Origin: Nostoc sp. UHCC 0702
Lineage (GTDB): Bacteria; Cyanobacteriota; Cyanobacteriia; Cyanobacteriales; Nostocaceae
Length of the DNA stretch: 64,000 nucleotides
Direction of reading: 5' to 3'
Assembly: GCA_017164015.1 (NCBI GenBank)
Contig: CP071065.1
Span: 4,627,918 to 4,691,917, forward strand
Position 1 is the first letter of the stretch. Each line of letters starts with the position of its first letter. The notes beneath the pieces are model-generated. The model was not told the DNA's origin. It worked only from the letters and a program-made list of their open reading frames with translations, and made no database searches. This document shows positions 35,679 through 44,398 of the stretch, piece by piece. Made by a program: the position numbers and the translations under genes.

Positions 35679-37454
35679 CTAACTCCGTTGCCAAATTTTA
35701 ATTGTCTTATCCAAACTGCCACTCACCAACATTTCGCCGGAAGCTGTGAAGGCTAATGCTGTGACTATATTGTTATGTCCTGTAAAGGTAGCTAGCAGTT
35801 CTCCGGTTTCTAAATGCCACAATTTGATGGTTTTATCAGCGCTACCACTGGCGATAATTTGCTCGTCGGGACACAGAGCGATCGCATATACTCTATCTGT
35901 ATGTCCTTTGAGTGTGCGAATTAATCTCCCTGTCTCTAAATACCAAATTTTAATTGTGTGATCCCAACTGCCACTCACTAGCAGTTTACCATCTGCACTC
36001 ATGGCTAATGAACCAACGATGTGAGAATGTCCCATGAGGGTGTGGAGTGGTTCTACATCTTTTAAATTTTTGGTCTTTATCTGAAGTGGATTTTGCCAAA
36101 CTTTGATTTTGCGGTAGCTACCTGTTATTAAAGTTTGCCCATCTCGACTGATAGCTAGGGAATGGGCAGCTGTATCATCTAAGGAAAGAGCGATCGCAAC
36201 TTGACGACGCATCAAATCCCAAAATAAAATTCTCCTGTCATCTCCACCAGTTGCTATCATCCGTCCATCTGGCGTAAAGGCTACACAACGCACTACTCCA
36301 TTATGTTTGTGCAGGATATCTATCAAATCCAATGCACCTACATGCCAAATTTTAATTGTGGAGTCGCCACCGCCACTAACTAATGTCTGTCCGTCTGGAC
36401 TAAAAGCTAAGGAATTCACTTGATCCACTAAGTTGGATATTACCCAAGGATACTCTGATAATGTATCTATTAATTCACCCTTGCTTAAATCCCATAACTT
36501 TGTCTCGCCACGACTTCCACTTGCTAAAATAGGGGAGGTTGTGCCATTGTTCCACCTGGAACTAAAAGCAAGGCAATTAATGCCTCTAGTGTGACCTTTT
36601 AATGTCTGCCAGCATTCCCAATCACCAATTATCTCTTTGCGGGGATGCTCTGATGGTACAGTCTGAATTGACTCTGCGATCGCTCTCTCATCAACTAATA
36701 CCAATGTATCTTTTTTAGCATTCTTTTTATTGCTGAGCGATTCTAAGTACCAACTCAATCCCCCGGCATACAACAAGCTACTAGGACTAAGATGAAGTTT
36801 CGGCTCAGTCAATTCAATTTGAGCGGTAGGCAAAAATCCAGTAATCACCGCATGTTTCTCGTATCCCAATTTACCATTAGATGGATAGAATAAACATAGA
36901 AAAATTAATACTTGGTGATTTCTCAAATCTTCTTGAGTAATCGACCACCTAATTTTATCTTTTTTAATTCCGTTAAAACTTTCTCCATCAGCCACACAAA
37001 CTTGAATAGTTAACTTTGGGTTATCCGCAAGTAAATAAGTAAATTTACTTTCACCTCGCAAATTTCCTTCATCATCTAAAACCATGTTTTGCAAGCTGTC
37101 TTGTGGCACCTTAGTCACCAACTTACCCAGCCGTTCCGCCATGACTCGCTCAACAATTTGCTCTCGCAAAAGATAATCTTCTGCTTGGCGCTGGAAGTAT
37201 TTGGGAAAAGGAATTACCCAGTCTGGAGGTTCAGGATATTCCGGTGGTATGGGAGGCGGATTTTTGGCGAGAATTTCGGCTTGTTGGCGAGAAAAATCGA
37301 GGATTTTTGCCAAGGGTTCTCCCAAAAATACCATAAATTCACTGTGACAACCTTTAACTTGACTTTCCAGCAAAGATAAATCGTAAGTTTTGGGTTTTTT
37401 GACACGTTGAAGGAAGTCGGCTTGTTGAGCTTTGAGTAAGCTAATCCAATCCAT
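35679..37454 (-). CDS. WD40 repeat protein with unrecognised N-terminal domain (591 aa)
   Basis: Seven WD40 blades fill residues about 290-591; the blade ends read KLWDLS, KIWHVG, LFWDLM, KVWQNP, KIWYLE, KLWHLE and KIWQRS, enough for a closed propeller. The first 290 residues are not a WD40 or kinase domain: a helical charged start (LLKAQQADFLQRVKKPKTYD), a proline-rich linker (KNPPPIPPEYPEPPDW), then a beta-rich region. I do not recognise it. Start uncertain: in-frame ATGs at 37502, 37460 and 37454; 37454 has a GGA 7 bases ahead. WD40 propellers are binding platforms; in cyanobacteria they often accompany STAND NTPases, one of which is the next gene on the same strand. Confidence 0.85.
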   Translation of the reverse strand: MDWISLLKAQQADFLQRVKKPKTYDLSLLESQVKGCHSEFMVFLGEPLAKILDFSRQQAEILAKNPPPIPPEYPEPPDWVIPFPKYFQRQAEDYLLREQIVERVMAERLGKLVTKVPQDSLQNMVLDDEGNLRGESKFTYLLADNPKLTIQVCVADGESFNGIKKDKIRWSITQEDLRNHQVLIFLCLFYPSNGKLGYEKHAVITGFLPTAQIELTEPKLHLSPSSLLYAGGLSWYLESLSNKKNAKKDTLVLVDERAIAESIQTVPSEHPRKEIIGDWECWQTLKGHTRGINCLAFSSRWNNGTTSPILASGSRGETKLWDLSKGELIDTLSEYPWVISNLVDQVNSLAFSPDGQTLVSGGGDSTIKIWHVGALDLIDILHKHNGVVRCVAFTPDGRMIATGGDDRRILFWDLMRRQVAIALSLDDTAAHSLAISRDGQTLITGSYRKIKVWQNPLQIKTKNLKDVEPLHTLMGHSHIVGSLAMSADGKLLVSGSWDHTIKIWYLETGRLIRTLKGHTDRVYAIALCPDEQIIASGSADKTIKLWHLETGELLATFTGHNNIVTALAFTASGEMLVSGSLDKTIKIWQRS

Positions 37455-38084
37455 CTGCATTCCAGCGGCACAATGTTGCATACCTAAGGTAAGCCATACC
37501 AATTGTAACTACTCAAGTTTATATCCTCTAGTTAATTAAAAATTCAGTGATACTCGCAGTCTAATAGAACACAATTATGAAACTGTGTTTCTAGGCAGCA
37601 TACAAATATACAGTACTCAAACACTTGACTGAATAATAGGACTGAGGTATAGAGAATTGAGATGATGTCAGTCAATTCTAACGAACTTGGAGAACGAGAT
37701 ACTGTTTCCTAAAAACAGTTCTATTTGCAAACGAGAGTATGATTTGAGAGGGACTCCCAAGGATGCAGCGACTGGAGACTCACAAATAAGTAAAGTTAAT
37801 TCATCTGTGGCAATCATTTTTCCTGCTTGGTGTCAGGTGCGTTATTTTGATAACCTCAAATCCAAAATTGTATCAGGCGATCGCCAACACAAATACTCAA
37901 TTAAACTTTATACATATTTTTAGATTTGACTTGCTGAGTTAGGCAAGCCCAAGAAATTATTATAGCGGTTCTTCAGTTTATGTAACAGGCTCTGGCGTGA
38001 GTAGTCACAAATTAGTAGTCTTATATATTCTAGATGACAGTTACAATTGGCAATTCTAACTTTCATCTGCGGAGGAAGCAGCAA
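37455..38084. other. Intergenic region between divergent genes
   Basis: About 600 bases separating the divergent WD40 and hydrolase genes. A 78-codon frame at 37687-37923 starts only at TTG and has no recognisable product. One HIP1 site occurs near 37877. The GGAGGA at 38071-38076 is the hydrolase ribosome binding site. No defined operator seen. Confidence 0.5.
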
Positions 38085-39071
38085 ATGCAGATTCGTGCTT
38101 TTTTTGAAGCTGCAAAAGTTGTTGAGTCTAGCCAATCACCTTACGATTCAATTTATCTGAAAATTTTTTACCCCGCGAAAATGTCGGGAACTGACTTAGA
38201 AAAAGATATGGGAATTATACCTGTTAATCCAGAACAGGCTCCTTTTCCTGTGGTGATTTTGTTCAACGGCGCTAATTGTGATGCTCAACTATATCAATGG
38301 CTGGCGGTTAAACTAGCCCAACGGGGACTGGTGGTAGTCATATTTAACTGGGTTGCAGAAGTCATGCCAGGGATAATTAGTCTCACGCCTGGAGTGGATG
38401 TTGCAGCATGGCAACCAGAAATCTATGGTACTGCTCCTAGTGCCTCGGCTTTGCCTGCGCTGTTGTCTAAACTAGAACATTTACAGAATCAGGGAATTTT
38501 AGCTGGAACCCTTGACTTGCAGCGAATCATTTTAGGTGGACATTCTGTTGGTGGTAGAGTAGCAATTGAAAGCGCTAACCCCCGCTTTTTTGAGCAAGTT
38601 GTAGCATCTTTTGCCTATGGCGCACATAGCGCCGGAGGGGTGGCAATTGGATATAAAGCAGGTACTATCTTACCTTTACCAGACTCCTTACCCATGCTAC
38701 TCATGGGAGGAACTTGTGATGGGGTGATTGCTAACAGCAGCTACCGTTATGGTGTAAGTGTTGGAGATGCTACCACTTCAGTTATGCGTACATTCCGAGA
38801 AGCGATCGCTGGCGGCAGAAATGACAGCTATCTGGTACTCTTGGAAGGGGCAAATCACTTTTCTATGGCTGATACCATAGACTCCACGACAGCTAGACCC
38901 TTTCTCGACTTAAGCGCCACCCAGCCACAAGAAAACTACCGTTTATTAATGGCTGAAATCATTGGTTTATTTATTGATAGTTATGTTCGCCACCAACCAG
39001 AGGCATCTGGAGGGCTTGACCAATTACTTAATAGTGCCAATCCTCTGATAAAATCCTTTGAGCGTAAATGA
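38085..39071 (+). CDS. Alpha/beta hydrolase, chlorophyllase/dienelactone hydrolase-like (328 aa)
   Basis: The frame opens at 38034, but GGAGGA at 38071-38076 sits correctly for the ATG at 38085 (MQIRAFFEAAKVVESSQSPY). The core strand FPVVILFNGANCDAQLYQW leads to an oxyanion region. The nucleophile elbow is GGHSVGGRVA, with serine in GHSVGG. MLLMGGTCDGVIANS is the likely acid strand (Asp), and LLEGANHFSMAD supplies the histidine. A serine-hydrolase triad is therefore visible. No signal peptide, so probably cytosolic. The substrate is unknown; the fold class includes chlorophyllases and dienelactone hydrolases. Monocistronic. Confidence 0.88.
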   Translation: MQIRAFFEAAKVVESSQSPYDSIYLKIFYPAKMSGTDLEKDMGIIPVNPEQAPFPVVILFNGANCDAQLYQWLAVKLAQRGLVVVIFNWVAEVMPGIISLTPGVDVAAWQPEIYGTAPSASALPALLSKLEHLQNQGILAGTLDLQRIILGGHSVGGRVAIESANPRFFEQVVASFAYGAHSAGGVAIGYKAGTILPLPDSLPMLLMGGTCDGVIANSSYRYGVSVGDATTSVMRTFREAIAGGRNDSYLVLLEGANHFSMADTIDSTTARPFLDLSATQPQENYRLLMAEIIGLFIDSYVRHQPEASGGLDQLLNSANPLIKSFERK

Positions 39072-39154
39072 GCAATTGGGAATTCGGCATAAAAGTTAGA
39101 AGAAAGGAGACAGTAATCAAAATATAAATTTATTTGAACTTGCGAATAGATTTT

Positions 39155-39298
39155 AGGACTTACGCGCATTGTCATATATTTTTGACAAAAATCGTCCAAA
39201 GTCAAGAGTCAAAAGTCCAAACACCTTGACTTTTTACCCTTGACTATTGACTCAGTACTGCCATCGCAGAAAATATGTGTGCCAGTTGCGTAAGTCCT
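39155..39298. mobile_element. MITE with AGGACTTACGC termini (144 bp)
   Basis: Begins AGGACTTACGCGCATTGTCA and ends as the reverse complement of AGGACTTACGCAACTGGCAC, giving imperfect terminal inverted repeats of roughly 24 bases. The centre carries AGTCAAAAGTC-type short repeats. No coding capacity. It is unrelated to the ATATCA family. Confidence 0.8.
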
Positions 39299-39347
39299 GG
39301 ATTTCAATAAATAATCCAAAATCCAAAATCTCAAATCCAAAATTGAT

Positions 39348-39476
39348 ATGACTAGTGCATCTTACATTTTTGTGGCTGGGGCGAGTCGTGGTGTGGGTCG
39401 AGAAATCGCTAAATACTTGACAGCACAAAATCTCAATGCTATATCTTCCTTGGTGTCTTATATCAAGTCCGGTTAA
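39348..39476 (+). pseudogene. N-terminal remnant of an NAD(P)-binding SDR/Rossmann protein (42 codons)
   Basis: Reads MTSASYIFVAGASRGVGREI and continues AKYLTAQNL, the first strand, glycine-rich loop (GASRGVG) and helix of an NAD(P)-binding short-chain dehydrogenase or epimerase-like protein. The similarity ends within 42 codons, where the ATATCAAGTCCGGTTAA end of a repeat begins at 39460 and supplies the TAA. The rest of the gene is absent downstream. Seen: the motif and abrupt end. Inferred: truncation by insertion or deletion at the repeat. A GATTTTGGATT-type repeat precedes it. Confidence 0.75.
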
Positions 39477-39507
39477 TTAGTTATGATTGCCACAGTCATT
39501 GCACCCC
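39460..39507. repeat. Half copy of the ATATCA MITE-like family
   Basis: Begins ATATCAAGTCCGGTTAATTA and continues GTTATGATTGCC; this is the inverted match of 31391-31438. The far end was not identified. Downstream, to about 39620, lie GC-rich hairpins and the common CCCTTTTTAAGGG repeat, with no gene seen up to 39720. Confidence 0.75.
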
Positions 39508-39720
39508 ACACGCCAGTTGCTTTGCTTGGGGCCCCCCGTTGAAGCACGTGGCGTGAGACCCGAAGACCGCACTGGCTCCCCTTAAAAAGGGGGGAACCTG
39601 AATCAAAGTCTCCCTTTTTAAGGGAGATTTAGAGGGATCTAAAACTTTTGATACCAACAAGAGGACTTTTCAAACAACCTCTAAGACACAAAGGTAAGAA
39701 GCCCTGAAAATTATTAACTT

Positions 39721-40158
39721 CTATTCTCCAGAAATTTGCACAAATACAGTTCTTTTGCGAGGGCCATCGAGTTCAAAAAACAAAACAGATTGCCACGTTC
39801 CTAAACCTAATTTACCATCCACAATAGGAATTACTTCACTAGTAGACAACATCATTGCCATTAAGTGAGAATGAGCATTAATTGGTTCGTCTTCTGGTAC
39901 ATCTCTCAAATGCAAATCATTATGCAAATAACGGTCTGACTCAGGCGCTAGTTTCTGCAAGAATACTTTGACATCCTCTAACAATCTGATTTCGTTTTCG
40001 TTGATAGCTAAAGCCGTTGTAGTGTGTCGAGAAAATACTAAAATTTGACCATTATTAATTGAAGTTGAAGTAATCAAATCTTGAATTTGTGGCGTAATAT
40101 TATGAATATTAATTCCTGGTAAAGTTTCGAGATTAATTAAATTATTAATAATTGGCAT
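39721..40158 (-). CDS. YjbQ/UPF0047 family protein (145 aa)
   Basis: MPIINNLINLETLPGINIHN starts a compact beta protein of normal family length (about 140). Family blocks are clear: ILVFSRHTTTALAINENE, DRYLHNDLHLRDVPEDEPINAHSHLMAMMLSTSEVIPIVDGKLGLGTWQ and FFELDGPRKR. The conserved histidines (RHTTT, LHND, NAHSH) and the acidic residues between them are present. The family has been linked to a weak secondary thiamine-phosphate synthase activity in E. coli mutants, but its real role is unsettled. Cytosolic; monocistronic or paired with the aminotransferase gene upstream on the same strand (86-base gap). Confidence 0.93.
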   Translation of the reverse strand: MPIINNLINLETLPGINIHNITPQIQDLITSTSINNGQILVFSRHTTTALAINENEIRLLEDVKVFLQKLAPESDRYLHNDLHLRDVPEDEPINAHSHLMAMMLSTSEVIPIVDGKLGLGTWQSVLFFELDGPRKRTVFVQISGE

Positions 40159-40243
40159 TTTTCAATTTTTGGTTTTCAAGTTATGAAGATAAAAACAGCA
40201 CATTAATTCAATTTAATATTACCCCACCTTCAAATATAAAAAC

Positions 40244-41413
40244 TTAATTTTTCACTATCGTTTGCAAACCTTGTACTAATCTTTCTATCCCTTCTTTTAC
40301 TGTATTTTTTTGCAAAGCACCATAAGCAACTCGCAAATAACATTTATTTTCCATGCCAAAGGTTGTACCAGGAATGACAGCCACTTTATGTTCTTGGATT
40401 AATCTTTCAACTAATTTAAATGCATCCATCTGGGTATGAACTTTGAGGAAAAAATAGAAAGCGCCATTGGCAGGAGTAATGCTACATAAGCCTTGTAGTT
40501 GATTGAGGGATGCAAGTACTAATTCTCGCACTTGGGCGATCGCACCAATATTTTCTCTTAAATATTCGTCTTTGGCTTGCAATGCCCCTAAAGCTGCATA
40601 CTGAGAAACTACAGGTGGACAAATCAAAATCGTGTCCTGAACTTTTTTGACGGCGATAAGTAAGTGTTGAGGAATCACCATATAACCAATCCGCCAACTA
40701 GCAAAACCGTATGCTTTAGAAAGGCTATAAAGAGAAATTGTGTGTTCGTTACTGCCAGCAAATGCACCAGGAGAAACATGTTTTACCCCGTTATAGGTAA
40801 AGTATTCATAGGCTTCATCGCTAATATGATAAATATTGCGATCGCCACACATTTGATTGACTTGACGTAATGCAGCTTCAGAATAGACAACTCCAGTGGG
40901 ATTATTCGGTGAAATTGTCACCACTGCGCGTGTTTTTGGGGTAATTGCTTGGGCAATAGCTTCAGGACGCAACTGGTAATTTTCATCTGTTTCCACTAAG
41001 ATTGGACGACAACCCGCCATTGCGATCGCCATTTCATGATTGAAATAGTAGGGGGTATTCAAAATAATTTCATCACCTGGACTAGTAATAGCAAGAATGG
41101 CATTCATAAATGCCATGTTGCTTCCCGCTGTGACAACAATGCAGTTTCCTTTGTTGATTTCAATACCGTTAAAATCTGACAATTTTACTGCTAGTGCTGT
41201 TAATAAAGCAGGAATACCCTCTACTGCTTTGTATAAATTATTAGTTTGTTCTGCGAGGAACTTAGGCAAAAGTTCTATTGCTTCAGGTGGAGGACTGTAA
41301 TAAACCACACCTTGTCCTAAAGAGATGGTTCCAGGAGACTTTTTAATGAGTTCCCCAACCACTGGAATAATTGGCGACTGCACCGCCTGCATACGAGAGA
41401 TTAATTTAGTCAT
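40244..41413 (-). CDS. PLP-dependent class I/II aminotransferase (389 aa)
   Basis: Fold type I aminotransferase of the aspartate-aminotransferase superfamily. GSNMAFMNAILAITSPGDEI is the cofactor phosphate region; TISPNNPTGVVYSE is the substrate-carboxylate region, with the expected asparagine; ISDEAYEYF carries the PLP-ring aspartate; and SLSKAYGFASWRIGYM carries the Schiff-base lysine near residue 235. The C-terminal FGMENKCYLRVAYG block provides the arginine that binds the alpha-carboxylate. Probably cytosolic amino-acid transamination; the substrate is not predictable. ATG start at 41413, next to a tandem GTCATTA repeat. Confidence 0.93.
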   Translation of the reverse strand: MTKLISRMQAVQSPIIPVVGELIKKSPGTISLGQGVVYYSPPPEAIELLPKFLAEQTNNLYKAVEGIPALLTALAVKLSDFNGIEINKGNCIVVTAGSNMAFMNAILAITSPGDEIILNTPYYFNHEMAIAMAGCRPILVETDENYQLRPEAIAQAITPKTRAVVTISPNNPTGVVYSEAALRQVNQMCGDRNIYHISDEAYEYFTYNGVKHVSPGAFAGSNEHTISLYSLSKAYGFASWRIGYMVIPQHLLIAVKKVQDTILICPPVVSQYAALGALQAKDEYLRENIGAIAQVRELVLASLNQLQGLCSITPANGAFYFFLKVHTQMDAFKLVERLIQEHKVAVIPGTTFGMENKCYLRVAYGALQKNTVKEGIERLVQGLQTIVKN

Positions 41414-41583
41414 TTGTCATTAGTCATTTGTCATTAGTCAGTGGTCAGTGGTCAGTGGTCAGTGGTCAGTGGTCAGTAACAACTAACAACTAACAATAGT
41501 CATTGGTTAATAGCCAATAGTCAATAGTCAGTGGTCAATAACAACTAACAACTGACAACTAACAACTAACAATTAACAACTGT
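41414..41583. repeat. Heptamer tandem repeats (GGTCAGT and AACTAAC)
   Basis: Runs of CATTAGT/CATTTGT, GGTCAGT (about six units from 41440) and AACTAAC/AACTGAC fill the gap between ccmK and the aminotransferase gene. These are STRR-type heptamers known from heterocystous cyanobacteria. Confidence 0.85.
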
Positions 41584-41922
41584 TTACGCTGAGAGAGGCG
41601 GGGGAAATCTGATATCTGCACTGAACTGTTCGACATTGGCGCTAAGATGAATAGGTAAAATATATTCTAAATTTTCATGGGGACGAGGAATAATGTGATT
41701 GGAAAGTAACTCACCTCCATCAACTCGCAGCACCGCCTTTAATCCTGCTGCTACAGCCACATTCACCTCACCCACATATCCCCGAATCAACACAGTAATT
41801 CGTCCCAAATCAGTATTTTCGTAACCAACAAGGGTGACACGGGCTGCTTTACACATGGCGTCTGCTACTTCCACTGCTGTGGGAACACCATAAACTTCAA
41901 TCATACCCAGCGCTAATGTCAT
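41584..41922 (-). CDS. ccmK: CcmK-type carboxysome shell protein (BMC domain, 112 aa)
   Basis: The start is ATG 41922 (MTLALGMIEVYGVPTAVEVA); the frame extends 21 codons upstream without family similarity. A single bacterial-microcompartment domain fills the protein: ADAMCKAARVTLVGYE, ITVLIRGYVGEVNVAVAAGL and HIIPRPHENLEYILPI. Such proteins form hexamers that tile the carboxysome shell, and the central pore passes bicarbonate and RuBP. The pore-lining loop reads ENTDLGRIT, where CcmK2/K4-like proteins typically have EKIGSGR, so pore charge and size may differ. It lies apart from any main ccm operon, in keeping with the separately encoded CcmK3-6 paralogues of cyanobacteria. It follows the FabF-like gene by about 100 bases on the same strand. 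Confidence 0.92.
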   Translation of the reverse strand: MTLALGMIEVYGVPTAVEVADAMCKAARVTLVGYENTDLGRITVLIRGYVGEVNVAVAAGLKAVLRVDGGELLSNHIIPRPHENLEYILPIHLSANVEQFSADIRFPPPLSA

Positions 41923-42023
41923 ATTTTTAACAATATTTAAAATTTTGGATTGTAGTCGTGGGAGTAAGGTGATGCTGACCTTCAACAGTCAACAGTCATC
42001 CGTCATCCGTCATCCGTCATCAG

Positions 42024-43193
42024 TCATCCGTCATCGTTTCCCAACGCTACAACAGCATTCTGACCGCCAAAGCCAAAACTGAAACACAACGCCCGCTGAA
42101 TTTCACTTTGACGTGTCGCCATCACTAAATCCAAATCAAATTCTGGCTTTTGCAACCCCACACATGGAGGTATAATTTTTTGCTGCAAAGCTAAAAGTGA
42201 AAAAGCTACTCCTAAAGCTCCTGATGCTCCTAATGTATGTCCTGTGGCTCCTTTGGTAGAACTGATTGCTATTTTTTGCGGAAATAATCGCTGTATCACC
42301 ATGCTTTCTATGCTGTCATTTAGCTGCGTAGCTGTACCATGAGCATGAATGTAGTCAATATCGGCTGATGTTAACGAACTACGTTTTAAACATTGTTCAA
42401 CAGCTGCGATCGCACTTTTCCCTTGTGGTTCTGGCTGGTTTGGATGATAAGCGTCTGTTGTCAAGCCAAAACCAAGAACTTCACCATAAACTCTTGCCTG
42501 ACGCTGCCTTGCCAACTCTGCCGATTCCAAGACAAACACAGCCCCACCTTCGCCCAAAACCAAGCCTTCCCGATGCAAATCAAAAGGATAAGCCCCTGTT
42601 TTTGCCAAAGCACCCATTTGCTGAAATCCCGCTATAGTCAGGGGTGTAATTGGTGCTTCCACTGCCCCGGCGATCGCTCGGTGACATTGCCCAGTTTGCA
42701 CCAAAAAAGCAGCTTGAGCGATCGCCCAAATTCCTGTAGCACAAGCTGCCATCGGTGTCAATACTATCCCAGATGCACCGATTTGTCGTGCGGCTGCGAT
42801 CGCATTCATGTGAGGTAAAGTATCCAGCCAATTCTCTAATTTTTCTTCCTCCCTTTCTAAGCTATACATCTGCCGTGCTAGTGACTCCCAAGATGCCTGA
42901 TAACTGCGACTCGAACCGATGACCACAGCACAATCAGGTAAAGGTGCCACTAAACCAGCATCTTTTAATGCAGAAGCTACAACCGACTGAGTTAGGATTT
43001 TTAATTGCGTTGGTTGTTGACCAATCAAACCTAAAGGAAGTGGTGACAATTCTGGGAATGGTTGATGTAATTGAATTCCAGATTGACCCGCTATCAATTT
43101 TTGCCAGCTATTCTCCAAGCTTGCGCCTAGCGAGGAGATTAGACCAATACCAGTAACAACAACCTTATTGAACCTCGCATGACTAGAAGTCAC
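42024..43193 (-). CDS. Beta-ketoacyl-ACP synthase, KAS II/FabF-like (389 aa), start rebuilt by an IS element
   Basis: A condensing enzyme of fatty acid (or polyketide) synthesis. The Cys-His-His triad is visible: Cys151 in MAACATGIW, His285 in HAHGTATQLND and His319 in KGATGHTLGASG. The C-terminal GFGGQNAVVAL is also typical. It is somewhat shorter than canonical FabF (about 410) and HGTAT replaces HGTST, so it may be a specialised paralogue. The family core begins at FNKVVVTGIGLIS; the preceding residues (MTSSHAR) and the GTG start come from the terminal hairpin of an IS200/IS605 element, whose tnpB stop overlaps as GTGA. The native start codon has therefore probably been lost, and translation may depend on coupling to tnpB. 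Confidence 0.9.
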   Translation of the reverse strand: MTSSHARFNKVVVTGIGLISSLGASLENSWQKLIAGQSGIQLHQPFPELSPLPLGLIGQQPTQLKILTQSVVASALKDAGLVAPLPDCAVVIGSSRSYQASWESLARQMYSLEREEEKLENWLDTLPHMNAIAAARQIGASGIVLTPMAACATGIWAIAQAAFLVQTGQCHRAIAGAVEAPITPLTIAGFQQMGALAKTGAYPFDLHREGLVLGEGGAVFVLESAELARQRQARVYGEVLGFGLTTDAYHPNQPEPQGKSAIAAVEQCLKRSSLTSADIDYIHAHGTATQLNDSIESMVIQRLFPQKIAISSTKGATGHTLGASGALGVAFSLLALQQKIIPPCVGLQKPEFDLDLVMATRQSEIQRALCFSFGFGGQNAVVALGNDDG

Positions 43194-44398
43194 GCGATTC
43201 CTGCTTCAACGATCTCTGCCTGAAAAGATCCAGGACTTACAAGTTCTCTACAGGCGTTTAGAGCCTCCGGGATACCCACGGCGGCTATTAATCTCAATCC
43301 CTCATCCAATATGTTCAAAGCTGCATTATTGTCTCTTAGGTTGTAACTACTACATTGTGGACAAGACCATTCGCGCAGCTTTAAATCTTTAACTAATGGG
43401 TTAACAAAACGACAACAATTACAGGTCTGAGACGAAGGATAAAACGTACCAACTTTCTGCACAATTCTGTCATGCCATAAAGCTTTATATTCGAGCATGG
43501 TAACGAACTTAGACCAACTAGCGTCTGAAATACTCAAAGATAATTTATGATTCTTAACCATGTTGGTGACTCGCAAATCTTCGATACAGATAATACTATT
43601 TTCTTTAATTAGGCGAGTTGAAAGTTTGTGTAGAAAGTCATCTCTCAAATTCGTAATACGTTCGTAGGTACGAGCCAGCTTGATTTTTGCTTTGACTCTA
43701 TTACTACTACCTTTTACAGTGCGGGATAGTTTTTTGTGTGCTTTACGTAACTTCCTTTTTTGAGTCCGGTAATATTTGGGATTATCTACAACTTCACCAT
43801 TGCTTGTAACAAGATAAGAATTAATTCCCAGGTCTAAACCAATATTTTGAGCCACTATTGAGTGTCTCTCCATCTCTGTTTCACACAGAATACTAGCAAT
43901 ATATTTATCTGATGAAGTACGAGTTACAGTAACATTTACAAGTTTTCCAGTAATTTCCTGAGATTTATGAAACTTCACCCATCCTAGCTTGGGAAGCTTT
44001 AAACGATTCTCAATTACCTGAATGTTGCCATTAGTCAGGTTGGTTTTGTAAGACTGCTTGCACCCATGCTTCTTTTTGAATTTAGGAAAGCATACGTTTT
44101 TTCTACCTTTAATTTTCTTGAAGTCAGCAAAAAAGTTTTTGTATGCTGTCTCTAAATTCCTAAGTGAGTTTTGTAAGGCAAACTTATCTACCTCTTGGAG
44201 CCATTCGACTTCTTTCTTGAGTAGAGTTAGTCGCTGACTACAAGCATTATAGTTTAACGTTTTTTGCTCGGTGAGGTATAACTCTTGTTTTAATGCTAGG
44301 AAGTGGTTATACACAAACCTTGCACAACCAATACTCTTATTAATTAAGACTTCTTGGTTGTGGTTAAGAATGAGTGTAACTTTAAACGCTTTCTGCAT
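43190..44398 (-). CDS. tnpB: TnpB RNA-guided endonuclease of IS200/IS605 (402 aa)
   Basis: Starts MQKAFKVTLILNHNQEVLIN with the N-terminal helix-turn-helix region (GCARFVYNHFLALKQE). The RuvC-like catalytic residues appear intact: Asp in NIGLDLGINSYLV, Glu in IICIEDLRVTNM and Asp in LRDNNAALNIL. A C4 zinc ribbon lies between the last two (CNCC and CPQC), and SQTCNCCRF is the usual Zn entry. TnpB uses an omega RNA from the element's right end to cut donor sites that have lost the IS. Full length and uninterrupted, so probably active. Its stop TGA overlaps the GTG start of the downstream FabF-like gene. Confidence 0.95.
   Translation of the reverse strand: MQKAFKVTLILNHNQEVLINKSIGCARFVYNHFLALKQELYLTEQKTLNYNACSQRLTLLKKEVEWLQEVDKFALQNSLRNLETAYKNFFADFKKIKGRKNVCFPKFKKKHGCKQSYKTNLTNGNIQVIENRLKLPKLGWVKFHKSQEITGKLVNVTVTRTSSDKYIASILCETEMERHSIVAQNIGLDLGINSYLVTSNGEVVDNPKYYRTQKRKLRKAHKKLSRTVKGSSNRVKAKIKLARTYERITNLRDDFLHKLSTRLIKENSIICIEDLRVTNMVKNHKLSLSISDASWSKFVTMLEYKALWHDRIVQKVGTFYPSSQTCNCCRFVNPLVKDLKLREWSCPQCSSYNLRDNNAALNILDEGLRLIAAVGIPEALNACRELVSPGSFQAEIVEAGIA

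Noticed and set aside
37687..37923. 78-codon frame between the WD40 and hydrolase genes
   Set aside because: Starts only at TTG, has no ribosome binding site, and I recognise nothing in the product; might be a gene remnant but cannot be supported.
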